Of a stretch of 64,000 nucleotides of DNA, positions 17,383-26,179 are shown in pieces. Under the pieces are notes generated by a model. That model was not told the DNA's origin. It did no database searches and was given only the letters and a program-made list of their open reading frames with translations. This stretch comes from Pseudomonas mandelii (GTDB taxonomy: Bacteria; Pseudomonadota; Gammaproteobacteria; Pseudomonadales; Pseudomonadaceae). The stretch's first letter is position 1, and each line of letters starts with the position of its first letter. The stretch is taken from assembly GCF_006438925.1 (NCBI RefSeq), contig NZ_RCZA01000003.1, forward strand, positions 224,241 to 288,240, given 5' to 3'. The position numbers were made by a program, and so were the translations under genes.

Positions 17383-19899
17383 TCAGTGGCCATTGCCGGA
17401 ATGCCCGCCCGCATGGCCAGCGCCCTGCCCCGGGCCTTTACCGGCGTCGCCTTTTCGGCCGCCTTCAGCTGCATGGCTGGCTTTTTCAGCTTCGGCGCTG
17501 GCCTTCTCGGCCTCTTTACCGAGCTGATCGACGGTCTGCAAATTGCTCTTGCGTACGCTGTCGACGAACCCCTGGAACGGCAGATCGGTAATGCCCACCA
17601 GCCCGAAGTGCCCGTTCTCGCCATCCAGCAGACGACCGGTAACCGGTTGATCAAGGTATTGGAACCAGTGCACGCCGACGATCGACGGTTCGCTCATCGC
17701 CTGTTTGAGGAAATTGGCGTAAGCGGGCCCACGGTCTTCTTCCTTGGCCAATTGCGTCACACCACCCCAGAACGGGCCGCGATCCGCCGAGCCAAAGTTG
17801 AACTCAGTGATCAGCACCGGTTTGTCCAGGCTGCGCAGTTTGGTGAAGTCGTAACCGTCCTGCGGTTGCAGGGTGTACATGTTGAAACTCAGCACGTCGC
17901 AATACTGGGCGCAGGACTCAACCGCTTCCGGGGTGCTGATGGCAAAACGGCCGCCCAGCAACAACTGGTTCGGCGCGTGCCACTTGAGCGAATCGGAAAT
18001 GGTCTTGAAGTAAGTGTCGGCGAAGACCTTCTGGAAGTATTTGAAGTCGGCTTCGATTTCCGGGTGTTCGGCGCTTGGCAGCGGCGCTTCGAAGCCCGGA
18101 TCTTCCATCAATTCCCAGGCTGGCAGGTCAATGCCCCAGGCTTTCGACAGGCCTGCCTGGTTGCGGTACTTATCGCGCAATTGCTTGAGGAACGCGCGTT
18201 TGGCCGGCACGTCGGTGGTCATTTTCAAGGTGCCGTAGGCCAAGGCGTAACGGGCTTTCGGGTCGTCGCCGGGACCGGCCCAGGCCAATTCGTTGTCGGC
18301 AAAGTAGCCGATCAGCCATGGATCATCGCGATGATCGCGCGCGGCGATGGCCACGGCACGCTCGGTGGCCATGGCGAATCGTGGGTCAAACGGGTCGGGC
18401 ATGCCGCCCCACCAGTCGGTGCCGGTGCTGATGCTGGCGTAATCGCCGACGATCGACAGTGGCAAGGTGTACGGCACACGGTCGGCATTGGCCAGCGCCG
18501 GGGCGCTCCAGTTGCCGATGGTGTTGAAGCCCCAGGCTTGCAGGCGATCAAGGGTGTGACTGGCCCAGCGCTGTTCATCAACCACCGCTTTGCAGGGTTC
18601 GGCAGGTGTTTGCTCTGCTGCTTTCGCGGCGGTCGCTTCAACGGCGCCGGTCTTGGCGGCTTCGGCGACACCGGATTCGGCCGTCGAAGGAACGATAGGT
18701 TGCTCAGCAGCCTTCTCCACCGTTGCCGTTGCCGCAACCGCGTCAGCCTTGGCCGCTTCGGCGACACCAGCCTTGGTGTCGCTGGTCACCACACACGGCG
18801 CGCCATACAGACGCTGCAAGTTGGCGCCATAGAAGTCGTACCAGCGACCGGCATTGTAGCCACGGCCCTGATCGACACCGTTGCCGCCCCGGTTGTCGCC
18901 TTCGCCATAGTGGCTGGCCAGCGGCTCGTCGGGTTTGGGCAGCGATTCAAACATCCACTCGCGGCCGGCGACGTAGGTCTGGTCGACGTCCGGGGTGACG
19001 GTGTTGACCCCGAGCGAGTAGAACGGATGCCCTTCCGGGGTCACCAGGTACCAGCGACCGTCGCGCTTCTCAGTGCGGAAAAACCCGCTGGCCTTGAATG
19101 CCGGGCCTTTGTTCCAGCCACCGAACTTGTCCAGGGACGATTTCTCGCGCTCGGCCAGCCAGGTTTTCAGTTGCTGATGTTCCTTGGCGGCGGCGCTTTT
19201 CAGTTGCTCGTCGCTGCTGACTTTCTCTGGCCACTTGGCCCGGGTCGACTGGCCGTAAGCGTCTACAAGGCCGCCAAAAGCCGCTTGGGTAACCGCATCG
19301 CCGTCCTGCACGCCAAAGCGCTCAAGCAGAATGCTTTGCGCGACTTTCGGCTGATCCATCGACAAGGTCACCGACACCACCTGGCTGCGCTCCAGCTCAC
19401 CGGCGCTGCTGGCCAGCAATACGCGCTGCCCCTCAAACGTCATCGGCATTGGTGGGCCGGCTTTCAGGCCCAGGCTCAATGGCGTAAATGGCTGCAGCGG
19501 CACCAATAAGGTTTGCGCAGGGCCGGCCGGCAAGTCGACGCGGCTGACCAGCGTCTTGCCGTCGTTGCTCTGGATTTTCACGTACAGGGTCACAGCCCAG
19601 TTCATTGCGCTCTGAATCCGCAAGCTCATGAAGCCCGACTGCGACCAGTCCCAGGCGCCGGTTTGCGGGGTCAGGCGCAAGGTCGGCTGGGCGACAGGGT
19701 TGAACGTCACCCGACGCAGCACTTCGCCTTCGGCCGTTTGCTCGGCGTTGGATTGCGGCAGGCTGGCGTCCTGAGTCGCCACCTGGACTACATCGGCGGG
19801 GCGCACAAAGTTGAACAGCGTCTGTTGGCCGGCAGGGGCCGCCAGCAAAGGGGCTGCGAACATCAGAGCGAAAACAGCAGGCAACGAACGGCGGATCAT
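17383..19899 (-). CDS. Secreted GH50-like beta-agarase family glycoside hydrolase
   Basis: An 838-residue exported protein. Signal peptide MIRRSLPAVFALMFAAPLLAAP; N-terminal carbohydrate-binding-like beta domain to about 220; then a GH50-type catalytic barrel (GFFRTEKRDGRWYLVTPEGHPFYSLGVNTV, WGFNTIGNWS, LIGYFADNELAW with a candidate acid Glu, and VLITEFNFG with a candidate nucleophile Glu). An Ala/Glu-rich insert of about 60 residues (18590-18780) with two imperfect repeats interrupts the barrel. The C-terminus is low complexity (EKASAEAEKASHAAEGG, GKGPGQGAGHAGG). Agar may not be the substrate; another galactan or exopolysaccharide is possible. Confidence 0.8.
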   Translation of the reverse strand: MIRRSLPAVFALMFAAPLLAAPAGQQTLFNFVRPADVVQVATQDASLPQSNAEQTAEGEVLRRVTFNPVAQPTLRLTPQTGAWDWSQSGFMSLRIQSAMNWAVTLYVKIQSNDGKTLVSRVDLPAGPAQTLLVPLQPFTPLSLGLKAGPPMPMTFEGQRVLLASSAGELERSQVVSVTLSMDQPKVAQSILLERFGVQDGDAVTQAAFGGLVDAYGQSTRAKWPEKVSSDEQLKSAAAKEHQQLKTWLAEREKSSLDKFGGWNKGPAFKASGFFRTEKRDGRWYLVTPEGHPFYSLGVNTVTPDVDQTYVAGREWMFESLPKPDEPLASHYGEGDNRGGNGVDQGRGYNAGRWYDFYGANLQRLYGAPCVVTSDTKAGVAEAAKADAVAATATVEKAAEQPIVPSTAESGVAEAAKTGAVEATAAKAAEQTPAEPCKAVVDEQRWASHTLDRLQAWGFNTIGNWSAPALANADRVPYTLPLSIVGDYASISTGTDWWGGMPDPFDPRFAMATERAVAIAARDHRDDPWLIGYFADNELAWAGPGDDPKARYALAYGTLKMTTDVPAKRAFLKQLRDKYRNQAGLSKAWGIDLPAWELMEDPGFEAPLPSAEHPEIEADFKYFQKVFADTYFKTISDSLKWHAPNQLLLGGRFAISTPEAVESCAQYCDVLSFNMYTLQPQDGYDFTKLRSLDKPVLITEFNFGSADRGPFWGGVTQLAKEEDRGPAYANFLKQAMSEPSIVGVHWFQYLDQPVTGRLLDGENGHFGLVGITDLPFQGFVDSVRKSNLQTVDQLGKEAEKASAEAEKASHAAEGGRKGDAGKGPGQGAGHAGGHSGNGH

Positions 19900-19994
19900 A
19901 AGAACGAAGTTCTCCCTAACGACCAACAATGGCCAGTGGAAAAGCGATGACAGAGAGATAGACAACGCGGTGGGCAAATTTGCCCACCGGTGTA

Positions 19995-22139
19995 TCAGGA
20001 AATTTCACGTCGGAAGGGTGGCAACGCATTGAGGATTGCCTTGCCGTAACGCTGGGTGACCAGGCGTCGATCGAGCAAGGTGATGGTGCCGCGGTCTTCT
20101 TCGGTGCGCAGCAAGCGACCGCAGGCCTGGACCAGCTTCAGCGAAGCATCCGGAACGGAGATTTCCATGAACGGATTGCCACCCCGAGCCTCGATCCACT
20201 CGGCCAGGGCCGCTTCGACCGGATCATCGGGCACCGAGAATGGAATCTTCGCGATCACCACGTGCTCGCAGTACGCACCAGGCAAGTCGACCCCTTCGGC
20301 AAAACTTGCCAGGCCGAACAACACACTGGAATCGCCGCCATCGACCCGCGCCTTGTGCTTGTTCAGGGTTTCCTGTTTCGACAGGTTGCCTTGAATGAAC
20401 ACTTGCTTGCGCCAGTCGCGGTCGAGGCCGTCGAACACGTCCTGCATCTGTTTGCGCGAGGAGAACAGCACCAGCGTGCCGCGCGAACCTTCGACCAATG
20501 CCGGCAAGTCGCGGATGATCGCTGCGGTGTGGGCCGGCGCATCACGCGGATCGGCCTTCAGGTCCGGCACCCGCAGCACGCCAGCGTCAGCATGATGGAA
20601 CGGGCTCGGGACCACTGCGGTCACGGCTTTTTTCGGCAGACCGGCGCGCATACGGAAACGATCGAAGGTGCCGAGCGCGGTCAAGGTCGCGGAGGTCACC
20701 AGAGCGCCGTAAGCCACGTTCCACAAATTGCGACGGAGCATTTCCGCCGCGAGGATCGGGCTGGCGTTGACCTCGATGTCGAACAGCGAGCCGCTTTCGG
20801 CCAGGGTCAGCCAGCGGGCCATCGGCGGGTTGTCTTCCGGGTCTTCAGCGGTGAACGCGCCCCACAACTCCCAATTGCCCGAAGAACGGGACAACAGGCT
20901 ACCGAACAGCGGATACCACTCTTCGGCCTGGTTACTGGCGATGCCAATATTGACCTCGCCGTCCATGCCTTCCTTGAGCAGTTCGGTCAGTCGGGTAAAG
21001 AGATCGGTCAGACGGGCAAAGCCCTTCTTCAGCTCGACGCCCATTTCGCGCATGTGCTCGGGAATCACCCCGCCAACGAAACGATGACGTGGCCGCTCGC
21101 GACCTTCGACGTCTTCGCCGGGCTTGAAATCGGCGACCTGCTCGCAGGCGCTGAACATGAATTGCTGCTGGGTTTTGATCTCACGGGCCAGTTCTGGCAC
21201 CTGCTCGATCAACTTGCCCAGATCGCCCGGCAGCGGGTGCTGGGCGAGCAATTTGGTGAGGTTCTTGGCGGTGGTTTCCAGCCAGTCGGCGGTGGAACGC
21301 AGACGCGTGTAATGGGCGAAATGGCCGATGGCCTTGTCCGGCAGGTGGTGGCCTTCGTCGAACACGTAGATGGTGTCGCGCGGGTCCGGCAACACGGCGC
21401 CGCCGCCCAGCGCCAAGTCGGCCAGCACCATGTCGTGGTTGGTGACGATCACATCGACCTTGCCCATGCCTTCGCGGGCCTTGTAGAAAGCGCACTGGCC
21501 GAAGTTCGGGCAATGGCGGTTGGTGCACTGACTGTGATCGGTGGTCAGACGCGCCCAGTCGGCGTCTTCCAGGGCGGTGGACCAACTGTCACGGTCGCCG
21601 TCCCACTTATTGCCGGCGAGTTTCTCGATCATGCTGGTGAACAGCTTCTGACTGGCCTCGTCGACCTCGATCTTGAAACCTTCTTCTTCAAACAGCTGCG
21701 CCGTGGCGGTTTGCGCGTGACCTTCCTGGAGCAACATGTCGAGCTTGGACAGGCACATGTAGCGCCCGCGCCCCTTGGCCAGGGCAAAGCTGAAATTCAG
21801 CCCGCTGTTGCGCATCAGGTCGGGCAAATCCTTGTAGACGATCTGCTCTTGCAGGGCCACGGTCGCCGTGGCAATCACCAGGCGTTTGCCGGCGGCCTTG
21901 GCCGTGGGGATGGCCGCCAGGCTGTAGGCCACGGTTTTGCCGGTACCGGTGCCGGCTTCTACCGCGACAATCGCGGGGTCGCCACTGCGTCGGCCTTCGT
22001 CGTCGGTGTCGATGTCACCGAGGACCTTGGCAATTTCGGCGATCATCAGGCGTTGCCCGTAGCGCGGTTTGAGGCTCTTGGCTTCGAGAAAACGCGTGTA
22101 GGCGCCCTGGATCGTGGTTTTGAGTTCAGTGCTGATCAT
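19995..22139 (-). CDS. dinG: ATP-dependent DNA helicase DinG
   Basis: A 714-residue superfamily 2 helicase, the same length as E. coli DinG (716). Walker A is EAGTGTGKT; the iron-sulfur cysteines are in MCLSKL and CTNRHCPNFGQC; the DEAH-box is DEGH (VFDEGHHLPDKA); motif VI is QACGRLLRTEEDRG. It unwinds R-loops, D-loops and G-quadruplexes with 5'-3' polarity. The ATG at 22139 is preferred over the one at 22154 because the N-terminus then aligns with the family. A LexA-like box lies 22 bp upstream. Confidence 0.92.
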   Translation of the reverse strand: MISTELKTTIQGAYTRFLEAKSLKPRYGQRLMIAEIAKVLGDIDTDDEGRRSGDPAIVAVEAGTGTGKTVAYSLAAIPTAKAAGKRLVIATATVALQEQIVYKDLPDLMRNSGLNFSFALAKGRGRYMCLSKLDMLLQEGHAQTATAQLFEEEGFKIEVDEASQKLFTSMIEKLAGNKWDGDRDSWSTALEDADWARLTTDHSQCTNRHCPNFGQCAFYKAREGMGKVDVIVTNHDMVLADLALGGGAVLPDPRDTIYVFDEGHHLPDKAIGHFAHYTRLRSTADWLETTAKNLTKLLAQHPLPGDLGKLIEQVPELAREIKTQQQFMFSACEQVADFKPGEDVEGRERPRHRFVGGVIPEHMREMGVELKKGFARLTDLFTRLTELLKEGMDGEVNIGIASNQAEEWYPLFGSLLSRSSGNWELWGAFTAEDPEDNPPMARWLTLAESGSLFDIEVNASPILAAEMLRRNLWNVAYGALVTSATLTALGTFDRFRMRAGLPKKAVTAVVPSPFHHADAGVLRVPDLKADPRDAPAHTAAIIRDLPALVEGSRGTLVLFSSRKQMQDVFDGLDRDWRKQVFIQGNLSKQETLNKHKARVDGGDSSVLFGLASFAEGVDLPGAYCEHVVIAKIPFSVPDDPVEAALAEWIEARGGNPFMEISVPDASLKLVQACGRLLRTEEDRGTITLLDRRLVTQRYGKAILNALPPFRREIS

Positions 22140-22160
22140 GATTGTCGGGCGCAAAAAACG

Positions 22161-22176
22161 CTGGATAAATTTTCAG
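22161..22176. promoter_or_regulatory. Candidate LexA box upstream of dinG
   Basis: CTGGATAAATTTTCAG keeps the CTG-N10-CAG skeleton and the AT-rich core of the Pseudomonas/E. coli LexA site (CTGT-N8-ACAG), with one deviation in each outer half. DinG is an SOS gene in E. coli. The call is by motif and position only. Confidence 0.4.
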
Positions 22177-22237
22177 TGGTTCGGATCGGCCGCTATCATA
22201 CCCCGCTAATTAATCCCGCGCAGAACGGAGTACCCCA

Positions 22238-22696
22238 ATGACACCTTTTGGCATCCTTTACACCCTGCATGTCCTGTCAGCCCTGGTCTGGGTCGGCGGC
22301 ATGTTTTTCGCGTGGATGGTCTTGCGCCCCGCGGCAATGAAGGCTTTGGAAGGCCCTGCCCGCTTGAAGCTGTGGGTAGAAGTGTTTCAAGGTTTTTTCC
22401 GGTGGGTCTGGATCGCGGTGGTGCTGTTGCCGGTCAGCGGCGTGGGCATGATTCATTTGCAGTACAGCGGTTTTGAAGCGGCGCCGCGGTATGTGCAGGT
22501 GATGATGGGGTTGTACGTGGTGATGACGGCGCTGTTTATCCGGATTCAGGCGTTGTTGTTGCCAGAGTTGCGCACGGCAGTGGCGGCGCAGGACTGGCCG
22601 ACCGGGGCTGCAACGCTTGGGAAAATTCGCAAGTTGGTGGGGATTAATCTGATTGTCGGGCTGGTGCTGGTGGCGATTGCTGCGGCACGACCGTGA
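22238..22696 (+). CDS. CopD-family small membrane protein
   Basis: A 152-residue inner-membrane protein with four hydrophobic helices. The first begins LHVLSALVWVGGMFFAWMVLRP, the conserved His/Trp-containing entry of the CopD/YqiX-like domain associated with copper handling or haem proteins. It is divergent from dinG and has no copper resistance partners nearby, so a role in copper transport is not established. Confidence 0.75.
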   Translation: MTPFGILYTLHVLSALVWVGGMFFAWMVLRPAAMKALEGPARLKLWVEVFQGFFRWVWIAVVLLPVSGVGMIHLQYSGFEAAPRYVQVMMGLYVVMTALFIRIQALLLPELRTAVAAQDWPTGAATLGKIRKLVGINLIVGLVLVAIAAARP

Positions 22697-22796
22697 TCGT
22701 TCCCATGCTCTGCGTGGGAATGCCTCAAGGGACGCTCCGCGTCCAGTGACGCAGAGCGTCACGGGCTGTATTCCCACGCAAAGCGTGGGAACAATC
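22695..22796. repeat. Inverted repeat, family C (GATCGTTCCCA...TGGGAACAATC)
   Basis: GATCGTTCCCATGCTCTGCG at the left is mirrored by CGCAAAGCGTGGGAACAATC at the right, with a nested GACGCTCCGCGTC / GACGCAGAGCGTC palindrome in the centre. It differs from families A and B and occurs once in this window. It lies between convergent genes. Confidence 0.85.
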
Positions 22797-22806
22797 AATT
22801 AAAGGG

Positions 22807-23565
22807 TTACAGACGCTGAACAGTCACCGAACCCGCCGCACCGGCAGGCCCCGGCTGACCGTCAGCGCCAGGGCGGCCGCTCTTGCCGCCATCGGCCTTG
22901 TAAACCAAACAGCCCTTGGCCTTGCCACCCGCGCCCGGTTTACCGCCAGGCCCGGCCACACCACCGTCACCGCCAGCCACCTGAACCTTGATCAGTTGCG
23001 CCGGGTAATCGCGTGGCACTTCCAGACGAACCAGTGCACCCGGCGCGCCCGCCTGACCGTCGCTACCATCACTGCCATCTGCACCTCGGCCGGCCTGGCC
23101 CCAGGTACAACCCGGTGCCTGACCGTTGGCCCCATCGAGACCGACGAAACCCGGTGCGCCCGCACCGCCGCGAGCGTCCACCAACAATTGCGGCGCACTC
23201 AGTGCCTTGATCTGCAAGTTCAGGTTACGCCCGGAGCGGGCTGCCTTGAGGTAAGTTCCCGGCGCGCCGCGAGCCGTGATCTGGCTGCCTTCCGACAACT
23301 GCGCACGACTGACCTTCAGCTCAAGCGGCTGTTCGCCGGGTACGATGGCAATCCGCGCTTCACGACCCAGACGCAATTCACCGACGGATACCTCGGTCAC
23401 ATTCGAGGGAATCAACAACGTGCCGTAGTCGGCTACTTCCAGGCGTTCCAGCTGCAAGGTGCTGGCGGTGTTGGGCAAACGCATCAGCGAGTTGGTTTCG
23501 ACGCTCACCACTTGGGCGCAGGCCAACGGGCTGATGAGTGCAGCGAGCAGACAGAGTTTACGCAT
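22807..23565 (-). CDS. Exported collagen-like protein
   Basis: A 252-residue secreted or periplasmic protein with signal peptide MRKLCLLAALISPLACAQ. Residues 20-130 form a beta-rich region. From about 135 the chain becomes collagen-like (GGAGAPGFVGLDGANGQAPG, GRGADGSDGSDGQAGAPG, GDGGVAGPGGKPGAGGKAKG, GRPGADGQPGPAGAAG), interrupted by a short beta segment. Cys pairs (APGCTWG, KGCLVYK) may form disulfides. The start overlaps the upstream DUF1145 gene by 8 nt, so they are co-transcribed. Confidence 0.75.
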   Translation of the reverse strand: MRKLCLLAALISPLACAQVVSVETNSLMRLPNTASTLQLERLEVADYGTLLIPSNVTEVSVGELRLGREARIAIVPGEQPLELKVSRAQLSEGSQITARGAPGTYLKAARSGRNLNLQIKALSAPQLLVDARGGAGAPGFVGLDGANGQAPGCTWGQAGRGADGSDGSDGQAGAPGALVRLEVPRDYPAQLIKVQVAGGDGGVAGPGGKPGAGGKAKGCLVYKADGGKSGRPGADGQPGPAGAAGSVTVQRL

Positions 23566-23836
23566 GGGAAGCCTTAGGCGCGGTCGGAGCCGGGATGGTT
23601 TGCAGGTGGAAAACGCCGAAAAAGAGGATCTTCAGGCGATCAAGCCAAGGGTGGGTGCGCCCTCTGAGGCTGCGGAAACAGAACACCGCCTCAAGAAGAT
23701 GAAGGCAGGCCAGCAGGCTGCCGGCCAGATCGACCAGCAGATGCAGAGGATTGACAAACGGCATGAGCTGATTGACCAGCACCACCAGCCAGAACAGCAG
23801 GGTCAACAACTTCCCCAGCCCCCAAAACACGTTCAT
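23558..23836 (-). CDS. DUF1145 family small membrane protein
   Basis: A 92-residue inner-membrane protein. Two or three hydrophobic helices (GKLLTLLFWLVVLVNQLMPF, HLLVDLAGSLLACLHLLEAVF) match the DUF1145 pattern with conserved Asn-Pro and His residues. Function unknown. It is the first gene of a pair with the collagen-like protein. Confidence 0.8.
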   Translation of the reverse strand: MNVFWGLGKLLTLLFWLVVLVNQLMPFVNPLHLLVDLAGSLLACLHLLEAVFCFRSLRGRTHPWLDRLKILFFGVFHLQTIPAPTAPKASHA

Positions 23837-23984
23837 ACGCTCCCCCGTTGAGAATTATTCTTTGCGCGCACAGTACCGGCTTACACGCGGGATAAGCCAG
23901 AGGGCAACGGAAAATTCTTCATGAAGGCCGCCGAATGGCCGTCGGACTGACTTCAATTGTGGCCCGACAGCTCTATTACGGGGC

Positions 23985-24701
23985 TCAGCGATTGATGTGC
24001 AACTCCACCCGACGGTTTTTCGCCCGTCCTTCTTCCGTTTCGTTATCGGCCACCGGCTGGCTTTGGCCCTTGCCCTCGCTGGTGAGCTTGTTCGGCGCCA
24101 CGCCCTGACTCAACAGGTAGGCCGCCACGCTACTGGCGCGACGTTCCGAGAGTGCCTGGTTATAGGTGTCCGAGCCGACGCTGTCGGTATGTCCGATCAC
24201 CTTGATGCTCACCACATCGGCGCTTTGCAGTTTGGGCATCAGCGAATCCAGCTTGCTCTGCGCGGCAGGGGTCAGTTCGGATTGGTTGAAGGCAAACAGC
24301 ACGTCGCCCGCGTCGCTCAGGGTGATGACCTCCGATTGAGCAGGTTCAGGTTTCACGCTCGCCGGGTACTGCGGCAATGGGCAACCATGATGTTCGACGG
24401 GGGTATTGGCCGGCGTATCAGGGCAGCGATCACGTCGATCGAAGACACCATCGTTGTCTTCGTCGCCATCCTGGGCGTAACAGATCAAGCCACCGGTCAA
24501 CACACCAAGCGCCGCTCCGCCGGCCGCCCAACCGCCACTTTCGAGAGCGCCCAGACCTCCACCGACCAGGCCGCCGATCACGCTGCAGATTGGCCAGGTT
24601 CGTTGATTGAGGGGGGCGGTGCCATCGCTGTGAGTAGCGCAACCGGTCAACAGGCTGCCAAGCAGCACGACCGGCAAGACGGTCCGTGTGAGAACGCTCA
24701 T
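23985..24701 (-). CDS. OmpA-family lipoprotein (paralogue 1)
   Basis: A 238-residue lipoprotein with lipobox LLTGC. A glycine-rich membrane-associated stretch (GGLVGGGLGALESGGWAAGGAALGVLTGG) is followed by a calcium-binding thrombospondin type 3-like repeat (DGDEDNDGVFDRRDRCPDTPAN) and an OmpA-C domain (FNQSELTPAAQSKLDSL...VIGHTDSVGSDTYNQALSERRA...NRRVELHINR). The first 77 bp upstream fold so that the Shine-Dalgarno sequence is paired (see the hairpin entry). It is a tandem paralogue of the gene at 24792. Confidence 0.92.
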   Translation of the reverse strand: MSVLTRTVLPVVLLGSLLTGCATHSDGTAPLNQRTWPICSVIGGLVGGGLGALESGGWAAGGAALGVLTGGLICYAQDGDEDNDGVFDRRDRCPDTPANTPVEHHGCPLPQYPASVKPEPAQSEVITLSDAGDVLFAFNQSELTPAAQSKLDSLMPKLQSADVVSIKVIGHTDSVGSDTYNQALSERRASSVAAYLLSQGVAPNKLTSEGKGQSQPVADNETEEGRAKNRRVELHINR

Positions 24702-24709
24702 GGTGAAAG

Positions 24710-24745
24710 CTCCTGTGTTACCGGCCAATGCCGGTCACACAGGAG
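24710..24745 (-). promoter_or_regulatory. Hairpin that sequesters the Shine-Dalgarno of OmpA paralogue 1
   Basis: On the minus strand CTCCTGTGT pairs perfectly with ACACAGGAG, continued by ACCGGC/GCCGGT around a 4-nt ATTG loop, with one G-A mismatch. The AGGAG in the 3' arm sits 8 nt before the start ATG, so it is the actual ribosome site. The motif CGGGTCTTTACT precedes the 5' arm. Confidence 0.7.
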
Positions 24746-24791
24746 TAAAGACCCGCATCCGCGACTGCACAAGCCGCGGAGTACGAGGGGT

Positions 24792-25487
24792 TTAGCGGTT
24801 GATTTTGATTTCCGTGCGACGGTTCATCGACCGGCCGTCAGCGGTTTTGTTATCGGCAACCGGCTGGCTTTCACCGGCACCGGTAACAGACACGAATTCG
24901 CTGCGGGGTACACCTTGGGAAATCAGGTATTCAACCACCGAATGAGCACGACGATCCGACAGTTTCTGGTTATAGGTATCGCTGCCAACGCTGTCGGTGT
25001 GACCGGTTACAGTCAGTTGGGCGTTAGGCGCTTCCCCTTTCAGGCGAGTGGCAATTTTATCGAGTACCAATTTGTCGGCCGGGGTAAGTGTGGCCTTGTC
25101 GAACTGGAAGTGGACATCGCGAATGACGATGACTTCTTCTTTAACCACGGCCGCTTCTTCGACCACTGGCGCAGGTACCGGTGGAGGGCAACCGTCGGCA
25201 TCGACACGCACGCCTCTAGGTGTTCCCGGGCACTTGTCGCGGCTATCCGGCACGCCATCACCGTCTTCGTCGCCATCACCGTGAACCCAGCAATAAGCCG
25301 CAGCCGTGCCGCCGACGAGCAGCGCGCCATACCCCGCCCATGCCGAACTCTCGGTCGCGCCGAGACCTGCACCCACGACACCACCGACCGCCGCACAGGT
25401 CGGCCAGTCGGTTTTCTGCAAACCTGCGCAACCAGTCAACACACTGGTTAGCAGAACCAAGGGTAATGCTGTGCGAACTATGCTCAT
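24792..25487 (-). CDS. OmpA-family lipoprotein (paralogue 2)
   Basis: A 231-residue lipoprotein with lipobox VLTGC. It has the same architecture as its neighbour: Gly/Ala-rich stretch (GGVVGAGLGATESSAWAGYG), type 3 repeat (DGDEDGDGVPDSRDKCPGTPRG) and OmpA-C domain (VTGHTDSVGSDTYNQKLSDRRA...NRRTEIKINR). A 90-bp gap separates the two paralogues and each has its own leader with the shared CGGGTCTTTACT motif, so they are probably separately controlled. The domains predict outer-membrane to peptidoglycan anchoring. Confidence 0.92.
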   Translation of the reverse strand: MSIVRTALPLVLLTSVLTGCAGLQKTDWPTCAAVGGVVGAGLGATESSAWAGYGALLVGGTAAAYCWVHGDGDEDGDGVPDSRDKCPGTPRGVRVDADGCPPPVPAPVVEEAAVVKEEVIVIRDVHFQFDKATLTPADKLVLDKIATRLKGEAPNAQLTVTGHTDSVGSDTYNQKLSDRRAHSVVEYLISQGVPRSEFVSVTGAGESQPVADNKTADGRSMNRRTEIKINR

Positions 25488-25495
25488 CTAGTTTT

Positions 25496-25541
25496 CTCCT
25501 GAGGGATCGGCTTAGAACCGATTCAGGTAGTAAAGACCCGA
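25496..25541 (-). promoter_or_regulatory. Leader hairpin and shared CGGGTCTTTACT motif of OmpA paralogue 2
   Basis: On the minus strand CGGGTCTTTACT is followed by a hairpin in which CCTGA pairs with the TCAGG that overlaps the AGGAG ribosome site, enclosing AATCGG/CCGATC. The arrangement copies that of paralogue 1 though the stem sequences differ. Confidence 0.55.
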
Positions 25542-25677
25542 GTTTTAATCTCCGCCAGCAATAGGCCATTGCAGTTTTGTCCCTTGTTCACGGTAGATCG
25601 ACGCTTTTGCGACAAACCACCTCTAGGCCCGGCCCTTTGAGCAGGCTAGTCTTGGCAGCTCTGATTGAGGATCTTCG

Positions 25678-26175
25678 ATGATTGCAGGTATTTCTTCGCG
25701 CACGCCCCAGCAGGCGTTGGCCGCTTTGCTTGATCGTTACGCCCCCGCGCGCCTGTTGCTGATTGGCGCCAGCGAGTTCCCCGCGCTTGAGGCCTTCAAG
25801 CTGGCGCACCCGGACACTTGTGTAGCCCACGCGGCCCCCGGGGTGTTGCCGGCCGAATTGGCGGCGCGCCGGTTTGACCTGGCGCTGGTGGTCGATTGCC
25901 TCGAACACCTGCCCAAACGCGATGGCCTGAACCTGCTGGGCGGGATCCGTAACCTCAACGCCAGTCGCATCGCGGTGCTGGCGGACTTGCCGGCCAGCGG
26001 CTGGCAGGAAACCGATTTTTTCTCCCTGGCCCTGCAAGCCAGCGAACGCTTCCAGCGCGACGATCAAGTGCTGACCCTGTTCACCTATGATCTGCTTGAC
26101 TACAAACAAGTCCCCGACTGGCTCAACTCACGGTTCTGGGCCAATCCGGAAAACTTCGGGAAATATTGGTGGTAA
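25678..26175 (+). CDS. DUF6231-like protein (methyltransferase-like fold)
   Basis: A 165-residue soluble protein. [21 protein letters not shown] and [29 protein letters not shown] resemble a degenerate class I methyltransferase core, but no full SAM motif is visible. I recall it as the DUF6231 family. It is followed after 4 nt by the YchJ-like gene, suggesting an operon. Confidence 0.65.
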   Translation: MIAGISSRTPQQALAALLDRYAPARLLLIGASEFPALEAFKLAHPDTCVAHAAPGVLPAELAARRFDLALVVDCLEHLPKRDGLNLLGGIRNLNASRIAVLADLPASGWQETDFFSLALQASERFQRDDQVLTLFTYDLLDYKQVPDWLNSRFWANPENFGKYWW

Positions 26176-26179
26176 CGCA

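Noticed and set aside
17386..19509. A 707-codon frame opposite the GH50-like gene
   Set aside because: Shadow; the minus strand has signal peptide, domain motifs and catalytic residues.
19980..22241. A 753-codon frame opposite dinG
   Set aside because: The antisense of a fully motif-supported helicase; its protein has no domain and no ribosome site.
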